The position numbers and the translations under genes were made by a program. Below, in pieces: positions 1-9,709 of a DNA stretch of 60,000 nucleotides. The stretch comes from Tubulanus polymorphus. Taxonomy: Eukaryota > Nemertea > Palaeonemertea > Tubulaniformes > Tubulanidae. Numbering within the stretch: position 1 is the first letter of the stretch; each line of letters starts with the position of its first letter. The stretch is from the NCBI RefSeq assembly GCF_964204645.1, contig NC_134034.1:8615414-8675413 (forward strand), in the 5' to 3' direction. The notes beneath the pieces are model-generated. The model made no database searches and was not told the origin of the DNA. It was given only the letters and a program-made list of their open reading frames with translations.

Positions 1-180
1 CTTCTTACAGATCATATCAGATCCAAACTTGGAGTAACCCACTCCAAGATCCAATGCACTCCATAAATTCAAGCTACTAGTTCTGCTTAATAAACTATGA
101 TTCCAGCTGTTCCCCCTCCAACTTACATTAAGAGCACATGGTTGTTAGAGTGTGTACTGCTGTGTCAAATAGCTACACAC
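1..180. repeat. dispersed repeat, left-edge copy
   Basis: The stretch from about 10 to 175 closely resembles 47445-47565. Both contain a CAGATC-rich start, a segment CCCTCCAACTTA and then AAGAGCACATGGTTGTTA followed by GTGTGTA. This is an interspersed repeat of unknown class, cut by the window edge. From 181 to 1117 I see no gene, only short open frames without recognisable products. Confidence 0.6.
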
Positions 181-1117
181 CATATAATACCCAATTTTTT
201 CATATGTGGAAACCTCCCCTTTAAATCACCGTTGCCTAGATAGAAAACTTTCGCATTAGACATAAACCGATCAAAATGGCATTAAACACTGTGCAGATCC
301 ATGGCGTGTGATGCTACAGCTACACACCATGGATCAATACTATATGATATCTACACCTTATACTCCAGATTGTACATAATATGCATACCCAAGGCAGTGA
401 CCCATCGAGCAACAGAGAAACAGCCTCAGTCTCCTATATGACCAAACCCTGTATATATCTATACTATAAGCGGCTAGGCGTCTCAACTTTGTAATGCGTA
501 ATCTCCGTTCGTGTGGCTTCGATTACCCGTTGAGTGGTATGGATTGAAAGAGGGTGGTCTGATCTGTGTTTTAAAAATCGATTTCGTGACAATACGATAA
601 AGTTTAGGTAGACTTTGGGACCATTTAAGTTTGGAAGCTCCACGTGTCGTCACTGCGCGCGATGATCGAAACAAACATTTGAGCGTCAGCTGTTGCTCGG
701 TTTTTGTATAGCGTGCTTGACTTCAGAGACGCTGATGACCTCAATTCATCTCTCTGCCCACAGAGACGCGGGTCACCTCGCGGGCAATCTAATGGTAGAG
801 ATTACTGCGATGTGAGCATCGGCTGTTGCTGGGTTTTCTACAGAAACGTAGGTGACCTCAATTCGCCTCTGCCTGGGGAATTTAATAGTGGAGATTACTG
901 TATGTATTCAGACTCACCACAGCGCCACTTCTTTAACAAAGAAAAGCGTGCCAATCCATTCTTCTAAGAATCACCGAGATTTAATAGCCTGATTTGTCAT
1001 TGTCGTCGGATTGAAAGGTATGCAAAAGCGTCATTCATTGACTGTTACACGATGTCGTTGGGTCTTTAGAAGTCATGTTAAAAAACGTATTCAATTGTTT
1101 GGAATGTAAATTGAAAC

Positions 1118-1176
1118 CAACTCAATTCAATTCAATTCAATTCAACTCATTTCAATCAATTCAATTCAATTCAATG
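1118..1176. repeat. (TTCAA)n microsatellite
   Basis: TTCAA units are repeated about eleven times with a few interruptions (an ACTCA and a TTCAATCAA variant). Simple tandem repeat with no coding content. Confidence 0.9.
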
Positions 1177-1190
1177 TAGCAGTGCATCAG

Positions 1191-1205
1191 CCAAAATGGC
1201 GGATG
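1191..1205 (+). promoter_or_regulatory. possible YY1-like site, candidate Helitron promoter
   Basis: CCAAAATGGCGGATG matches the animal YY1 core (AANATGGCGGC), which often lies just downstream of transcription starts. It lies about 600 bases before the accessory ORF at 1793, and a TTTTTTGTAG acceptor-like sequence directly precedes that ATG, so a spliced leader exon is possible. From 1206 to 1792 nothing else is recognised. Confidence 0.25.
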
Positions 1206-1792
1206 TCATTCGGTTGCCTTTTTTGTGTCATACAGTGTCTTTATTCTATTTCAGATTTGTCCTGTAATCAGTGTTTGTGTTTGTGATTGTGACTGACAAG
1301 CTTTATTACACCTTGCTGCAGTATTTGGCAGAGGTAATTATCTTATGGTAATGGCTTTAACGTTTAATTTAACATACACTTTAATTTAAAATAATTCACA
1401 ATATTGTAATGGTTTAAACTAAATAGTGAAGACATTAATTGAAATGCACACATTACTCATTTTTGTGCTATCATCTTTTCAAATGAGCCTTGGATTTTGG
1501 GGCAAAGTAGGCAAAATAATTAAATGCTGTAACATTTTAAATGTAACTGTCATGCAGTTTCTTACATTTGTTTCTCTTACATTTCATGTTCATTCATTTT
1601 ATTTAAACTCAATATCAATTCTCATAGCCACTACTTTGCCCTAAAACTTTGCACTAATACTCACAAAGCAAGGCTAATACAATCCTTTATGTCCCCACCA
1701 CCACAGCTGTTATGCGATGTAAGTATGGATGGGTTTTAAAGGCATTCAAATGTCTTAATTTTACTCTAATGGAAAACTACTATTTTTTGTAG

Positions 1793-2306
1793 ATGTCTGA
1801 GAATATTTCGCTCAGTGTCAATGAACTCAAGACTAAAGTCGACAATTTGCAAGATATCCTAACCAAAGAGCTGGCACTAACTGAAGTTCAGCTACATAAT
1901 GCAATCCAAAAAAACGACATCAGTAAGTTAGACACTGATACGATAGCCGAAACCAGGCTTAGAGTGAAAAACGTTTGCGGTGATATCAAACAGCAACTGG
2001 GGCAGCTCCATACTGACTGCAGAGTTACTGTAGCTAAACTGAAATCACTGAATGCAAGATTCAGTTCTCCATCATAAACAAACCTGGCAACGTCCACGCT
2101 CCTTAAAAACAAAAGGGCAGAAGACGAAAGCACTGAAACCCCTGCTACAGCGAAACGGCAGTGCTTTGAAATTTCGAGTGGAGACGATGCCAGTCTTTCC
2201 AATGCACTGGATACATCGCAGGCCGAAAAAGGCACCGGAGGTCGATGTAACCCAAACTGAACATCTGACGGAAAAAGAGGCTAAGGCATTGATCCACTCA
2301 GAATAG
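1793..2306 (+). pseudogene. small helical accessory ORF upstream of Helitron Rep
   Basis: The first 94 codons (1793-2077) are rich in Leu, Lys and Glu and look like an alpha-helical coiled coil. After a stop and frame changes, a Lys/Arg-rich stretch and an acidic Ser-rich stretch continue near 2085-2250, and a final frame ends at the TAG at 2304-2306. I read these as one small decayed gene. It sits 78 bases upstream of the Helitron Rep start, so it is probably an element-encoded accessory protein. I do not recognise the family. It could instead be an unrelated captured gene fragment. Confidence 0.45.
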
Positions 2307-2384
2307 ATGTGCTTTTAATAAATTCATTTATTTCTTTCATTGCAGACTTCATTTAATTAATTTCTCATTGGTCTCTCTAAAAAA

Positions 2385-4047
2385 ATGCCTCGGAAGATAT
2401 CAGCTTTGGGTAGAAGCACCCCCAAAACAAAACGTGTCCAGCGTCATCGTTCGGCTACAAATGAATCAAACCTGGAAGAACAAGCTAATGTTGACAATAT
2501 AATTCATACATGTGAACTCATAACACTTTATCCCATGCCTGTTTGCAGCACACAGTATGTAGATGGTCGTTCTCACAACAATATGGCTGTGGGCAAAATT
2601 ATAAAACAGTGCTGTGGCAATGGTAAAGTAGCTCCACCAGTTTATCCAACACCACCTCAGTATTTAAGTGACTTGATAACTGGAAAGCTGTCATTGTCAA
2701 ATCATTTTTTGCACAACATTCGTACCTATAATACAGCTTTCCAAATGACAAGTTTTAGGTGCAAAGTATCTCGACAGACAGGTTGGAACCCCTCATTTGT
2801 TGTTCAAGGTCAGATATGCCATCGTATTGGCAGTTTACACCCCACCCCTGGTGAAACACCTAAATTTCTTCAACTATACTTTCTGGATAATTTGACTCAT
2901 ACAGTCATGACCCGCCATAGTCTTTCAGACATTTTGGACAAATCTGTCCTAAAATCACTCAATGAAATGCTTCATGCCTGTAATACTTAAGTATCATCTC
3001 CTAAAACTGCATCAGAAATTATTGATAGTGCTCCAATTCCTAACCTCGATACAACAAACAAGTAAGCAGTGAAATAGGTATATTAATGCCAAACGAGCCA
3101 ACTGGCAGTAGAGATATTGTCCTAACATACAAGGATGGACCACTTCAAAGAATATCGGAGCTGCACAGATCGTACGATGCGCTGCATTATCCATTGTTAT
3201 TCCCTTTCGGCACTGATGGCTACAGCATATACCTTCAGAATACACATGGCAAGAAGATTACTCAGCAATAGTTTTACTGCTACCAGTTTATGTATCGTCA
3301 ACCTGACATCTCACCTACACTTTTGCAGGAGGCTTTTTCAACAGTTCATAGTTGATGCCTACTGCAGGATGGAGACTGAACGTTTAAATTATATACGCCG
3401 AGAACAACGGTCACTGCGTACTGATTGCTACAATTCACTCCGTGACAGCATATCATCATCCGATTCTGATCCACAGTGTTTAGGGCAACGCATTATACTT
3501 CCCTCTTCATTAATTGGGAGCTCACGATATATGCATGAAAAACAGCAAGATACTGTAACCTATGTACGCCTATTCGGTCGCCTAGACCTCTTCATAACAT
3601 CAACCACAAATCCAAAATGGGCAGAAATTACAGACAATCTTCCCTCAAATCAGCCATCGGCTGATCCTACTGACATTGTTACACGGGTCTTTCATTTAAA
3701 ACTGAAAAAAAACTTATAAAATGTCTACGAAATGGTGCATTTGGTTCCGTTAAAGCATGGCTTTACAGCATTGAATTTCAAAAAAGGGGTTTGCCTCACG
3801 TCCTACTGTGGCTGTACAATGACAGCAAAGACCCGATGACATTGACTTATTTGTGAGTGCCGAAATCCCTTCACCTGATGAAGAGCCCCATTTGCACAAC
3901 TTGGTTAAAACACACATGGTACATGGGCCATGTGGTGTCACAAACCCAAAATCGCCCTGCATGAAAGATGCGGGGATGGGAATATCCCGCGGTTCCCCGC
4001 GTTTTTGGACGACGAAATTATTAGTTTTCCAATTCATGCAAATCTGA
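2385..4047 (+). pseudogene. Helitron Rep/helicase N-terminal part, decayed
   Basis: A Helitron transposase is a HUH endonuclease fused to a Pif1-like helicase that moves DNA by rolling circle. Family signatures occur in order: GWNPSFVVQGQICHRIGSL (about 2785-2835), then DIVLTYKDGPLQRISELHRS (about 3114-3173), a conserved YCRMETERLNYIRREQ block (about 3360-3410), RLFGRLDLFITST, QKRGLPH (about 3779-3799) and HMVHGPCGVTNPKSPCMKDAG (about 3915-3972). The pieces lie in all three frames, with stops after residue 201 and near 3271 and 3717. At the catalytic HUH motif only one His remains, because PH is followed directly by VLLW. The helicase half is absent; the sequence ends in poly-G and CCCT repeats. 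It is certainly inactive. Confidence 0.88.
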
Positions 4048-4055
4048 TGAGAAAC

Positions 4056-4176
4056 GGGGGGGGGGGGGGTAGTGTTGCCCAACGGTGATTGAGCGACGAA
4101 GTTTGAAGACTTCGTCAAGCTCTCCCTCCCTCCCTCCCTCCCTCCCTCCCTCCCTCCCTCCCTCCCCCTCCCCCCT
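4056..4176. repeat. poly-G tract and (CCCT)n low-complexity DNA
   Basis: A run of thirteen G at about 4056-4068 is followed by a short GACGAAG/CTTCGTC hairpin near 4093-4115 and then a CCCT repeat from about 4121 to 4176. This marks the boundary between the Helitron remnant and the next transposon. Confidence 0.85.
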
Positions 4177-4547
4177 TAGATTGGCTTGCGATGGATGCCG
4201 CGGCTAGCATAAAAGAGAAATTTAAATCCGAGTGGATGGACAAAGTGGTCACCTATCAAGACCACAAAATGATATTAGGGGACTGTTTCAAAAAGGTTCC
4301 TGTTGCCGGTGTTATTGAATGTAGAGTCTGCAACGGCCACCGAGTAAAATATGCGACTCGTGGTGTGAATGCTCTTACAGATCATCTGAAATCGGCAACC
4401 CATTTGAAGAACCAGAAATCTGTTAACACTGTTCCGATCACTGAGCATTTGGAAGCCCTGCCACTCGAGAAGCCCTCTTGTTCAACTGGCACAGTGAATA
4501 AACCCAAGCATCATGCATTGATGGCCGATCGTATATCATCTACAGAG

Positions 4548-4749
4548 GTACTGGCCTAAATTAAAACATTTGCTACAGCAGAAATTATAAAGTGCGAGGT
4601 GCCATTCTGTTTTCTGTACCTAGTATAAAAATTAGGTTTACCCTGCCGTTGTGCTCATAGAATAAAGTTTTTAAAAATTATGACAACTGTGATTTTATAC
4701 GACTTTCAGGGCCAGCTATTTTTAATACAAGCCAATTTTCATCTTCCAG
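4548..4749 (+). other. intron of the hAT-type transposase
   Basis: Donor TACAGAG|GTACTG and acceptor CATCTTCCAG|GCACTG. Splicing joins an in-frame Glu codon to the ALYLAF block, which makes hAT-like protein on both sides, so the 202-base interval is best read as an intron and not a deletion. Confidence 0.7.
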
Positions 4750-4871
4750 GCACTGTATTTGGCCTTCATCGCAGACAATAATTTGGCATTATCCTTGGCC
4801 CCTAAGCTAGTGAACTTGGTGAAGAGCGTTGACCAAACTGCTGTTAAAGAAGTTAATCTTTCAAGGCATAA

Positions 4872-4996
4872 GGCCAGTTGCTCAAAGGTTGGTTAGAGTT
4901 AACCAGTGGATAGTTGACATATTGACAATTAAAAGCTCATTGTAACTATGGTATTTATCCGCTGGTTATCATTAACCAACTTTTGAGCAACTGGCC
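4872..4996. mobile_element. 125-bp palindromic MITE in the hAT gene
   Basis: The ends are inverted repeats of about 41 bases (4872-4912 and 4956-4996) with only a few mismatches, beginning GGCCAGTTGCTCAAA and ending TTTGAGCAACTGGCC. The unique centre is about 43 bases. It interrupts the transposase reading frame and has no coding capacity, as expected for a miniature inverted-repeat element. The target duplication is ambiguous because the flanks repeat AGGC and GGCC, so I do not assign a superfamily. Confidence 0.85.
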
Positions 4997-5777
4997 CCAG
5001 GCTACACGTACGATGAGCGTCATTGACTTATATTCCTCTGTTCTCCCGATTTTGAAATCCTACGTCTGTGTGTTTCAGGGAGAGGATACTCTCGTCCATA
5101 AGCTCCATGAAAAACAGTTGAAGGTATTCCGTGAATTTATCGGTTGTTTTGTAAAACCAGATAATATTGTCAACAAGTCTGCTAAGAAATTACTTGAACT
5201 TGACTTAAAGATGAAAAAATCCAGTACAAAACCGTGTGACATGTTTGTTGGCGAAGAAACTGTCAAGGAACTAAACACCGAGGATGGAACTACAAAGAAA
5301 AAATTCTTTGCTGAAAACGGCGTTAATAGCTTGCAGGGTGTATATGCAAGGTAAATTACCAATCAACAGTCCTGTCCTGAAAGCGCTGGCATGTATCGAC
5401 CCTTGCATAAGGTCAAATTCCCGTTGCCACCAAAGACTTAAAGGCATTAAAGGAAAAGTTCAACCTGGGGCGTTTCATCAAACGTGGTGATGGAGATTTT
5501 TACAGTGAACTGATGAAATTTGAGTATGAGGAAGGCCCAGGGAAAATAGATAGCTGGTGGCATGCCGTTATGAAAACGGGAGAATATCAATGTCTGTGTG
5601 CCGTGGTCAGAGGGGCTCTCAGCATATTTCATGGACCACAGGTTGAGGCTTCATTCGAAATTATGAATAATCTTTTGAACAAAAAAAACGAACAGATTGG
5701 ACAAAGGAACCTACTCGGCCTATCAGTCAGTCAAATATGCATTACAGGCAAAAGGACAATCCGCCATTCAGCACTTT

Positions 5778-5816
5778 GCTCGTCCGGACGTGCATTAAAT
5801 GCACGTCCGGACGAGC
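5778..5816. repeat. perfect 18-bp inverted duplication (hairpin)
   Basis: Two perfect 18-base arms (5778-5795 and 5799-5816) flank a 3-base TAA loop. It lies inside the C-terminal coding region of the hAT pseudogene and adds a stop and frameshift. The arm GCTCGTCCGGACGTGCAT encodes transposase residues on the left copy, so the right copy looks like a templated inverted copy. Confidence 0.9.
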
Positions 5817-6055
5817 TATAATATAGCTGCATTGATAAGAGGCTCTGTCAGAAAATGCGCATTGCTGCAAAGAAACACAAAGCTAAGAGGGCAAAATCTG
5901 TAGAGTTGAAGACTCAGGTATTGGCGAAATATCAGCTCACCGCCGTCAAAAAGATCAGCAAGAGAAAAGCCAGCATGGCACATGAAGAAAATATTAGTAA
6001 TTAGAAGATGGCGTTTTCAGATCAGAGGTCGAGACACCACTCATCACCACAAGTA

Positions 6056-6075
6056 ATTTTTTCCCCTAATAAATG
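6056..6075 (+). promoter_or_regulatory. T-tract plus TAATAAATG start box
   Basis: TTTTTT at about 6056-6061, then CCCCTAATAAATG. The layout matches the boxes before the minus-strand viral genes, which ties this plus-strand ORF to the same element. Confidence 0.45.
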
Positions 6076-6399
6076 GGAGATAGAAAAGCATTCTTAGCAA
6101 CAATAAATAACAGAATTAAACCAGCAAAAAAACAATTTGAAATAAAAAAGTTAGTTGATGTTACAAAAGAAATTGAACATAAAATATTGAAATTAGAAAA
6201 GATAAAAACTAAATATGGAGAGAAAGTATCAGCTAATTTAAGCTACTGTAATGTTAGTACATCGCGAGAATTTAAAGTATTTTTACCCGATAAATGGGTT
6301 TCATTGAGTACAGAGGAATTGAAAGATTTAGAAGGATTTAAAATAATCTATCATGGGAAAAATGAAGACGGTCATCATGATTTAGAAATTGTTGATTAA
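6073..6399 (+). CDS. hypothetical 108-aa protein of the viral block
   Basis: Intact 108-codon ORF with ATG directly in a TAATAAATG box. The N-terminal half is Lys/Ile-rich and probably helical (about residues 15-55). The C-terminal half has a Trp, a basic stretch and an acidic, His-rich end. No family is recognised. Composition and start box agree with the minus-strand viral genes, and it is the only plus-strand gene of the block, placed at its left edge and transcribed toward the others. It could be a DNA-binding or regulatory protein, but that is a guess. Confidence 0.5.
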   Translation: MGDRKAFLATINNRIKPAKKQFEIKKLVDVTKEIEHKILKLEKIKTKYGEKVSANLSYCNVSTSREFKVFLPDKWVSLSTEELKDLEGFKIIYHGKNEDGHHDLEIVD

Positions 6400-7066
6400 A
6401 TAAGAAATAAAAATAATGAATATCTAGAATCCAAAATGACCTTAATCGTTTTACGAACAACTACAATCATACAGTCAAACATCTGTTACATGTTATTATA
6501 AGAGAGTGCTTCATTTGAATATTGATCAATCAAACAGGTGTTGCACAACATTGTTGTTATATTGGATAGCTAGCAGTTATATAATAAGCACGCAGTACAT
6601 ACAACACACACAGGACAGGAGGATAGTCATTCTCTCTCGTGATTAAAAGGAATATTTCAATGTTTTTACGGTAAGTTTTAGCAAAACCACCCGACCTGAC
6701 TCGCAGAGTTTTTAGGGGATAAGTGTCCCGTTATTGAGAGGCGCCACGAGATACCTATCCCCAAGCATTTCTACTTACACCCCTGTGACCCACACCTCGC
6801 CAATTCTCCTTCAATGGTTGACAGGAAACACATTATATTAAAGGCGCCTAATGCATTTCCTATCAACCCCTTACCCCCGAAAGGAGGATCGAAAGTCGAA
6901 ACTGAAGGAGAACCACGGAGGGTGGACAAAGGTGCATTTTCGAAATGCCCCTGCAAGCCAAGCCCGGCGGCACTCCAGTGGTTGAATGAATTGCCTTATA
7001 TACTTAGCTAAAACACCTAAGTAAATGTTGCTGGTGCTAAAAAATTGTGAAATTTGAAATTATGAA
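6400..7066. other. non-coding spacer with balanced base composition
   Basis: Composition changes from AT-rich to about even GC near 6600-7010 and back again. Short overlapping frames exist on both strands at 6771-7011 but show no recognisable protein. It may be a small insertion or the regulatory region of the viral block. Confidence 0.4.
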
Positions 7067-7657
7067 TTATTCCGAATGAAAAGAATATAAGAATGAAAAC
7101 TGATAAATGAATTGTTCATTTATTATAGAAATATTTTTACTTTCAATATTCGAAAATGTTATAACTCCAGTTGATAATAATGTCATAAATCCACCTAATT
7201 GAAATGATAAATATCCAATCCGTTTATTTAATTCAGTCATAACTAAATAATCATTTTTTAAATCGGAATATAATCGATTTTCATCTTCAATTGGAAGTAT
7301 ATAATTACATAATTTACTATAACCTTTTACTACATTTTCTGATATCGCGTCATTAATTCTAGCTGTTCTCGCGGCTTCATAAATCTTAAATAATCTAATA
7401 ATTTCATCTGATTTCATTGTATCTAATTCATTATAAGTTAAATTTTTACCGACAAAATTTTTACATTTTCCAGATGCTATTAATATTTCTAATTGATGTT
7501 TACAGTAAAGATAATATTCATAATTATTATTTGTTGTAACATTATTTAAAGCACCATCATCTGGAATTAATTTGTTTTCTGTTATTCCTAAATCATCTAA
7601 AGTATTTTCAATTGGAACATCACCATTTTTTGATTTTATTTTCTTTTCACCTACCAT
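7067..7657 (-). CDS. hypothetical 196-aa protein of the viral block
   Basis: Intact 196-codon ORF starting at 7657 in a TATATAAATGG box preceded by a T7 tract. The N terminus is Lys-rich and probably disordered (residues 1-45). The middle is helical (about 45-150). A hydrophobic segment rich in Phe, Leu, Gly and Thr (about 153-170) may insert in a membrane. I do not recognise the family. A second, broken copy of this gene, with its start box, lies at 29584-30046, so the gene and its promoter were mobile or amplified together. It could be a minor virion protein, but nothing visible proves this. Confidence 0.6.
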   Translation of the reverse strand: MVGEKKIKSKNGDVPIENTLDDLGITENKLIPDDGALNNVTTNNNYEYYLYCKHQLEILIASGKCKNFVGKNLTYNELDTMKSDEIIRLFKIYEAARTARINDAISENVVKGYSKLCNYILPIEDENRLYSDLKNDYLVMTELNKRIGYLSFQLGGFMTLLSTGVITFSNIESKNISIINEQFIYQFSFLYSFHSE

Positions 7658-7676
7658 TTATATAACAAAAAAATTA
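7655..7676 (-). promoter_or_regulatory. T7 tract plus TATATAAATG box
   Basis: Read on the minus strand: AATTTTTTTGTTATATAAATG. The same arrangement precedes the degraded copy at 30046, where four extra bases separate the tract from the box. Confidence 0.55.
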
Positions 7677-7684
7677 GTTGTGAT

Positions 7685-7962
7685 GTTGCAACTAGAATTC
7701 AACTAGAATGTAACAAGAATTCAACTAGATTAACAAGCTAGTTGAAATATTGTTACTTTTTTTTATTTCTTGTTAAATCTAGTTGATTTTTGTTCCAACT
7801 ACCAATAACTAGAATTCAACTAGAATGTAACTAGAATTAAACTAGATAAACAAGCTAGTTACAATATTGTTAAAATCTAGTTGATTTTTGTTACAACTAC
7901 CAATAACTAGAATTCAACTAGAATGTAACTAGAATTCAACTAGATTAACAAGCTAGTTGAAT
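7685..7962. repeat. CTAG-rich tandem repeat between viral genes
   Basis: Three units start AACTAGAATTCAACTAGAAT at 7690, 7807 and 7905 (spacing 117 and 98 bases). Each is followed by ACAAGCTAGTT, and the first two by ATATTGTTA. AACTAG and its complement CTAGTT recur about fifteen times in both orientations. It fills the gap between the ATPase stop and the 196-aa gene start box. Part of it is also kept beside the second copy at 30070-30150. Confidence 0.85.
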
Positions 7963-8571
7963 TTAAATAAATTCATATTTAAATGGGTGTTGTAATCTAA
8001 ATAGTAATTTTGATATTTTAATATTTTTCAACTTATCCATATATTCATTATGTAAATCATGTGGAATAATATCATTTTCCTCAAGTGCATTTTTCATCGA
8101 TTTTCTATCTTTATTGTAGAATAAAACTAGAAATCTAATGTTTTCTCTAAAGTCTTTAACAATTGAATTATATTTTTGATTTAAAACCAAAGTTGTTATC
8201 CCAAAATGTCTCCCAGAGAAAGCTAAATAACATAACTCACTTTCTCTCACTTTTGAATCATGTAAATTTGCACAATCATCTATAATGAATAATGTATTTG
8301 ATCCTTTATAAATATCTATTGCTATTTTAATACAATTATCTAAATTTTCTTTTACTGTTTTAGGATCTAATATAATAAATTTATTATTTCTAGTAATATT
8401 TCTATCATAAGTTTGATTAAATTCATATGTTGGACAAAATAATACTATATTATCAAAATAGTTTTTATAAACAGTTTCTAATAAATTTAATATAAAATAA
8501 GTTTTTCCACAATTTGTTACACCAGAAATTAACATATTATGAGGTTCAAATATAAATAATTCCTTATTCAT
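7963..8571 (-). CDS. A32-like DNA packaging ATPase
   Basis: FtsK/HerA-superfamily ATPases of this group pump viral DNA into capsids and are a hallmark of Polintons, virophages and large DNA viruses. The 202-aa frame is intact. The Walker A motif GVTNCGKT is at residues 17-24, followed by a helix. The Walker B motif LFIIDD is at residues 94-99. A conserved block around SGRHFGITTLVLNQ (about 119-132) fits the sensor region. The start at 8571 lies in a TATATAAATG box that overlaps the stop codon of the integrase, so there is no spacer. The length is near that of Polinton ATPases (about 200-250 aa). It may still be functional. Confidence 0.88.
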   Translation of the reverse strand: MNKELFIFEPHNMLISGVTNCGKTYFILNLLETVYKNYFDNIVLFCPTYEFNQTYDRNITRNNKFIILDPKTVKENLDNCIKIAIDIYKGSNTLFIIDDCANLHDSKVRESELCYLAFSGRHFGITTLVLNQKYNSIVKDFRENIRFLVLFYNKDRKSMKNALEENDIIPHDLHNEYMDKLKNIKISKLLFRLQHPFKYEFI

Positions 8572-8582
8572 TTATATATTTT
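8569..8582 (-). promoter_or_regulatory. ATATATAAATG box overlapping integrase stop
   Basis: On the minus strand AATATATAAATG contains the integrase stop codon TAA (8572-8574) directly followed by the ATPase ATG. Promoter box and coding end are superimposed. Confidence 0.45.
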
Positions 8583-9668
8583 TAATTTTACTTGACAATA
8601 TCCATTCATTGAATTTATCTGGCCATCCAACCCATTTTACTAAAGAATATTTTTTTCTTTTAATAGTTTTTGTTTTTAATACTTTTTCAATTTTATATTC
8701 TTGTTCTAGATTTTCGGTAGTTAAACTCAATTCTTCTTCGTAAAAGTAGCCATCAACTTCTTCACTATCTAAATCTTCTAATTTATAGACATATGGTTTT
8801 GTTGTTATTACCTTTTTTATTTTATATATTTCTCTAGTAAAATTTCGATCGTATCCTTTGTCAAATATCTTTTTATACTTAGAAATTCTAACATTTTGAC
8901 CAACTTTAAATTTAGGTTCACCAAAATCATTTACAAGAAATGCTCCATATAAATTATTCCAAACAATTTCAGCATTTTCAGGTTTTCTAGCGTCAATAGG
9001 TTTCATTCCAATAGAAGAATGATAAGAATTATTATATCCTTCCATCAATTTTGGTAAAACATCAATCCATTTAAAAGTATTATTTGCTGTAAATTATTTC
9101 CACATTCTTGTTCTTAATGTTCTATTAAATCGTTCAACAACTGCTGCTTTATCCGATTTTGTTGAAAAATATTTAATATTATGATTATCTAAGAGTTCAC
9201 GAACAAGTGAATTATCAAACTCTTTTCCATCATCAAATTGTATTTTTTCTGGTTTTAGTTTATCATCCGAAAGAAATTTTCTTAAAACATTTGATGTTTG
9301 TACAGCATCTTTTCTATAAAGTGGGAAGCTCCATACATAACGACTAAAATATCAATTATATTCAATAACCACCAATAATCATCATTATCTTTCTTCATAT
9401 CAATTAAATCTCCTTGCCCCTGTTGATCTACATAACTTACCATAGTTTTACGAGTTTTATATTTTCTAACAATTTTTTTATGTGTTGTGTATGTTGGTTG
9501 TTCTAACATAAATTCATTTATATCTTTATATTAAACTAAATCTTGTGGGATTATCTTAACTAATGTACATCTTAACTGTACAGAAGAATAAGCAACCGAA
9601 CTCTCAGGGTTGTAATATAAATTTCTTAAATATTGTTCTTTAGTATTAGGAGTTTTTTTACCGCCCAT
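8572..9668 (-). pseudogene. Polinton-type integrase with chromodomain, broken
   Basis: This family inserts element DNA with a DDE catalytic core and uses a chromodomain to bind chromatin. The gene starts at 9668 (box ATATATAAATGGG). The N-terminal zinc-binding-like region runs to about 9510 with LEQPTYTTHKK, then the first catalytic Asp lies in GDLIDMKK (near 9405), the second in a FDDGKEF block (near 9222), and the Glu in VVERFNRTLR (near 9135). The C-terminal part (8572-9048) holds an SH3-like stretch and a chromodomain near residues 118-158, with YSLVKWVGWPDKFNEWI. Breaks are an in-frame stop at 9531-9533, a frameshift near 9290-9350 and an in-frame stop at 9094-9096. All three catalytic residues are still present. 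Confidence 0.85.
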
Positions 9669-9690
9669 TTATATATCGTTAATTTTAACT
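9666..9690 (-). promoter_or_regulatory. ATATATAAATGGG box of the integrase gene
   Basis: On the minus strand GTTAATTTTAACGATATATAAATGGG precedes the integrase. The T-tract is weaker here than at the other genes. Confidence 0.4.
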
Positions 9691-9709
9691 TTATATTAAC
9701 TTTATATTT

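Larger units (their letters stand above)
4191..6004 (+). pseudogene. hAT-type DNA transposase, intron-containing, decayed
   Basis: hAT transposases cut and paste DNA with an RNase H-like fold and dimerise through a C-terminal domain. Exon 1 (4191-4547) encodes an N-terminal C2H2-like zinc finger with CRVC, then H, then SATHLKN. After the intron the reading resumes at 4750 with LYLAFIADNNLALSLAP, a typical hAT core start. It continues from about 4997 through 5398, shifts frame near 5420, and shows GALSIFHGPQVEASFEIMNN at about 5611-5670, the conserved C-terminal hAT region. A Lys/Arg-rich tail ends at the TAG at 6002-6004. Breaks are a MITE at 4872-4996, frameshifts near 5415 and 5715, and an inverted duplication at 5778-5816. 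Assignment to hAT is firm, the subfamily is not. Confidence 0.75.

Noticed and set aside
6771-7011. Overlapping plus and minus frames in the viral spacer
   Set aside because: Neither has a start box, family match or composition like the viral genes.
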